Source of the DNA: Fidelibacterota bacterium
GTDB lineage: Bacteria > Pseudomonadota > Alphaproteobacteria > Rhodospirillales > Rhodospirillaceae
Reading direction: 5' to 3'
Length of the DNA: 5,558 nucleotides
NCBI GenBank assembly: GCA_947473445.1
Contig: CANJEU010000164.1
Location: 1 to 5,558 of the forward strand
Made by a program: the position numbers and the translations under genes. Below the pieces are notes generated by a model. That model searched no databases. It was not told the origin of the DNA and saw only the letters and a program-made list of their open reading frames with translations. Shown here piece after piece: positions 5,173-5,558 of this stretch (position 1 is the stretch's first letter; every line of letters starts with the position of its first letter).

Positions 5173-5206
5173 AAAGGGCGGCCCCGGAAACGTGGCCGCC
5201 CTTTTT
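5173..5206 (+). terminator. Intrinsic terminator of the polyamine gene pair
   Basis: AAAGGGCGGCC (5173-5183) pairs perfectly with GGCCGCCCTTT (5194-5204), and a T5 run covers 5202-5206. The apical part can close further into a GAAA tetraloop (5187-5190) with C-G pairs. It lies 22 bases after the deoxyhypusine-synthase-like stop and is a textbook rho-independent terminator. Confidence 0.92.
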
Positions 5207-5222
5207 GTTTGGTCAAAAGATA

Positions 5223-5248
5223 AGGGCGCGCCGTCACCGGCGCGCCCT
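5223..5248 (-). terminator. Hairpin terminator for the minus-strand GIN-domain gene
   Basis: AGGGCGCGCCG (5223-5233) pairs with CGGCGCGCCCT (5238-5248) around TCAC, eleven pairs in all. Read on the minus strand it is followed by TTATCTTTTG, a fair T tract, and it lies about 80 bases past the GIN-domain stop. On the plus strand only TCTTG follows, so it mainly serves the minus strand, though it may back up the previous terminator. Confidence 0.75.
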
Positions 5249-5299
5249 CTTGTCGCGGAGGAGTGTGGGTCGCGATAGCATCTACTCCGCGGCGTTCCT

Positions 5300-5339
5300 T
5301 TAGGTCCGGCCCTAGGTCCGACCCACTTAAGTCCGACCG
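5300..5339 (-). repeat. Three short degenerate repeats spanning the GIN-domain stop codon
   Basis: On the plus strand TAGGTCCGGCCC (5301-5312), TAGGTCCGACCC (5313-5324) and TAAGTCCGACCG (5328-5339) are copies of one 12-mer. Copies one and two abut, and the third follows after three bases. On the minus strand each copy encodes Gly-Arg-Thr and a stop codon (at 5329, 5314 and 5302), all in the same reading frame. This looks like local tandem duplication of the gene end. Confidence 0.8.
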
Positions 5340-5558
5340 GGCATATTCACTTCGCCCGCGCCGAACACATCGAAGTCGTGGCGCGCGGGGCGGGTCAGCA
5401 GATCGACTTTACCCGCGCCCATGATCGTCACGTCGGCGTTGTCCTGGGGTGAGGCTTCAGCGCTGCCGGCGCCGGTGATGGTCACGCCCAAGCGCTTGGT
5501 GGTGAGCTTGCCGAGGTGCGCGTCCCCTGCGCCCGCAATCGTCAGGTCCAGTTCGGAC
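5327..5558 (-). CDS. GIN domain (DUF2807) protein, C-terminal part only
   Basis: Only the last 76 residues lie in the window; the start is beyond the right edge. The fragment shows four turns of a repetitive beta structure, each with GAG after a T/D-x-hydrophobic strand: TIAGAGDAHL, TITGAGSAEA, TIMGAGKVDL and DVFGAGEVNM. The GAG triplets are 18 to 20 residues apart. This pattern is characteristic of the putative auto-transporter adhesin head GIN domain, a right-handed beta-helix found in exported or envelope proteins; any signal peptide would be in the missing part. The stop used is TAA at 5329-5327. The gene converges on the polyamine unit, and each side has its own terminator. The molecular role of the family is not settled. 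Confidence 0.8.
   Translation of the reverse strand, partial: SELDLTIAGAGDAHLGKLTTKRLGVTITGAGSAEASPQDNADVTIMGAGKVDLLTRPARHDFDVFGAGEVNMPGRT

Noticed and set aside
5254..5291. CGCGGAG / CTCCGCG inverted repeat between the GIN-domain stop and its terminator
   Set aside because: Seven pairs across a 24-base loop is weak, and likely by chance in GC-rich DNA.

Overview
This is a GC-rich chromosomal stretch with tightly packed genes and strong G/C preference at third codon positions. It looks like ordinary bacterial core or metabolic DNA. The gene types (a PchB-like chorismate mutase, a PPi/ATP-family phosphofructokinase, a MAPEG protein, a eukaryote-like ornithine decarboxylase followed by a deoxyhypusine-synthase-like gene, and a GIN-domain protein) fit a Gram-negative proteobacterium, most likely an alphaproteobacterium. 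That placement is inferred from gene content only. No tRNA, rRNA, CRISPR array, insertion sequence or phage gene was seen.

Layout. Plus strand, 25-414: a small AroQ/PchB-type chorismate mutase with a lysine-rich N-terminal tail. Plus strand, 587-1657: 6-phosphofructokinase. Minus strand, 1675-2085: a four-helix MAPEG membrane protein, convergent with the phosphofructokinase and only 17 bases from it. Bases 2086-2347 form a divergent intergenic region with several inverted repeats. On the plus strand there then follow a previously unmarked 44-codon reading frame with a near-perfect Shine-Dalgarno (2348-2482), ornithine decarboxylase (2577-3974), and a bacterial deoxyhypusine-synthase-like protein (4053-5150), which ends at a clear intrinsic terminator. 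A second hairpin terminator faces the other way and serves a minus-strand GIN-domain (DUF2807) gene that enters from the right edge (5327-5558, incomplete). Its stop codon region is triplicated in frame.

How the genes fit together. The ornithine decarboxylase and the deoxyhypusine-synthase-like gene form a two-gene polyamine unit: ornithine to putrescine, then an NAD-dependent aminobutyl transfer, most plausibly giving homospermidine or a related triamine. The second protein keeps the catalytic lysine but has lost the acidic residues that hold spermidine in true deoxyhypusine synthase. The flanking genes show no obvious link to this unit.

The most interesting part is the leader of the decarboxylase gene. 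It combines a short translated-looking frame with a very strong ribosome site, a hairpin that contains that frame's stop codon, a second hairpin just before the decarboxylase start, and a 7-base perfect complement between codons 36-38 of the short frame and the decarboxylase ribosome site. Together these suggest a possible leader-peptide or translational-coupling switch for polyamine synthesis. This is a hypothesis built from sequence alone.
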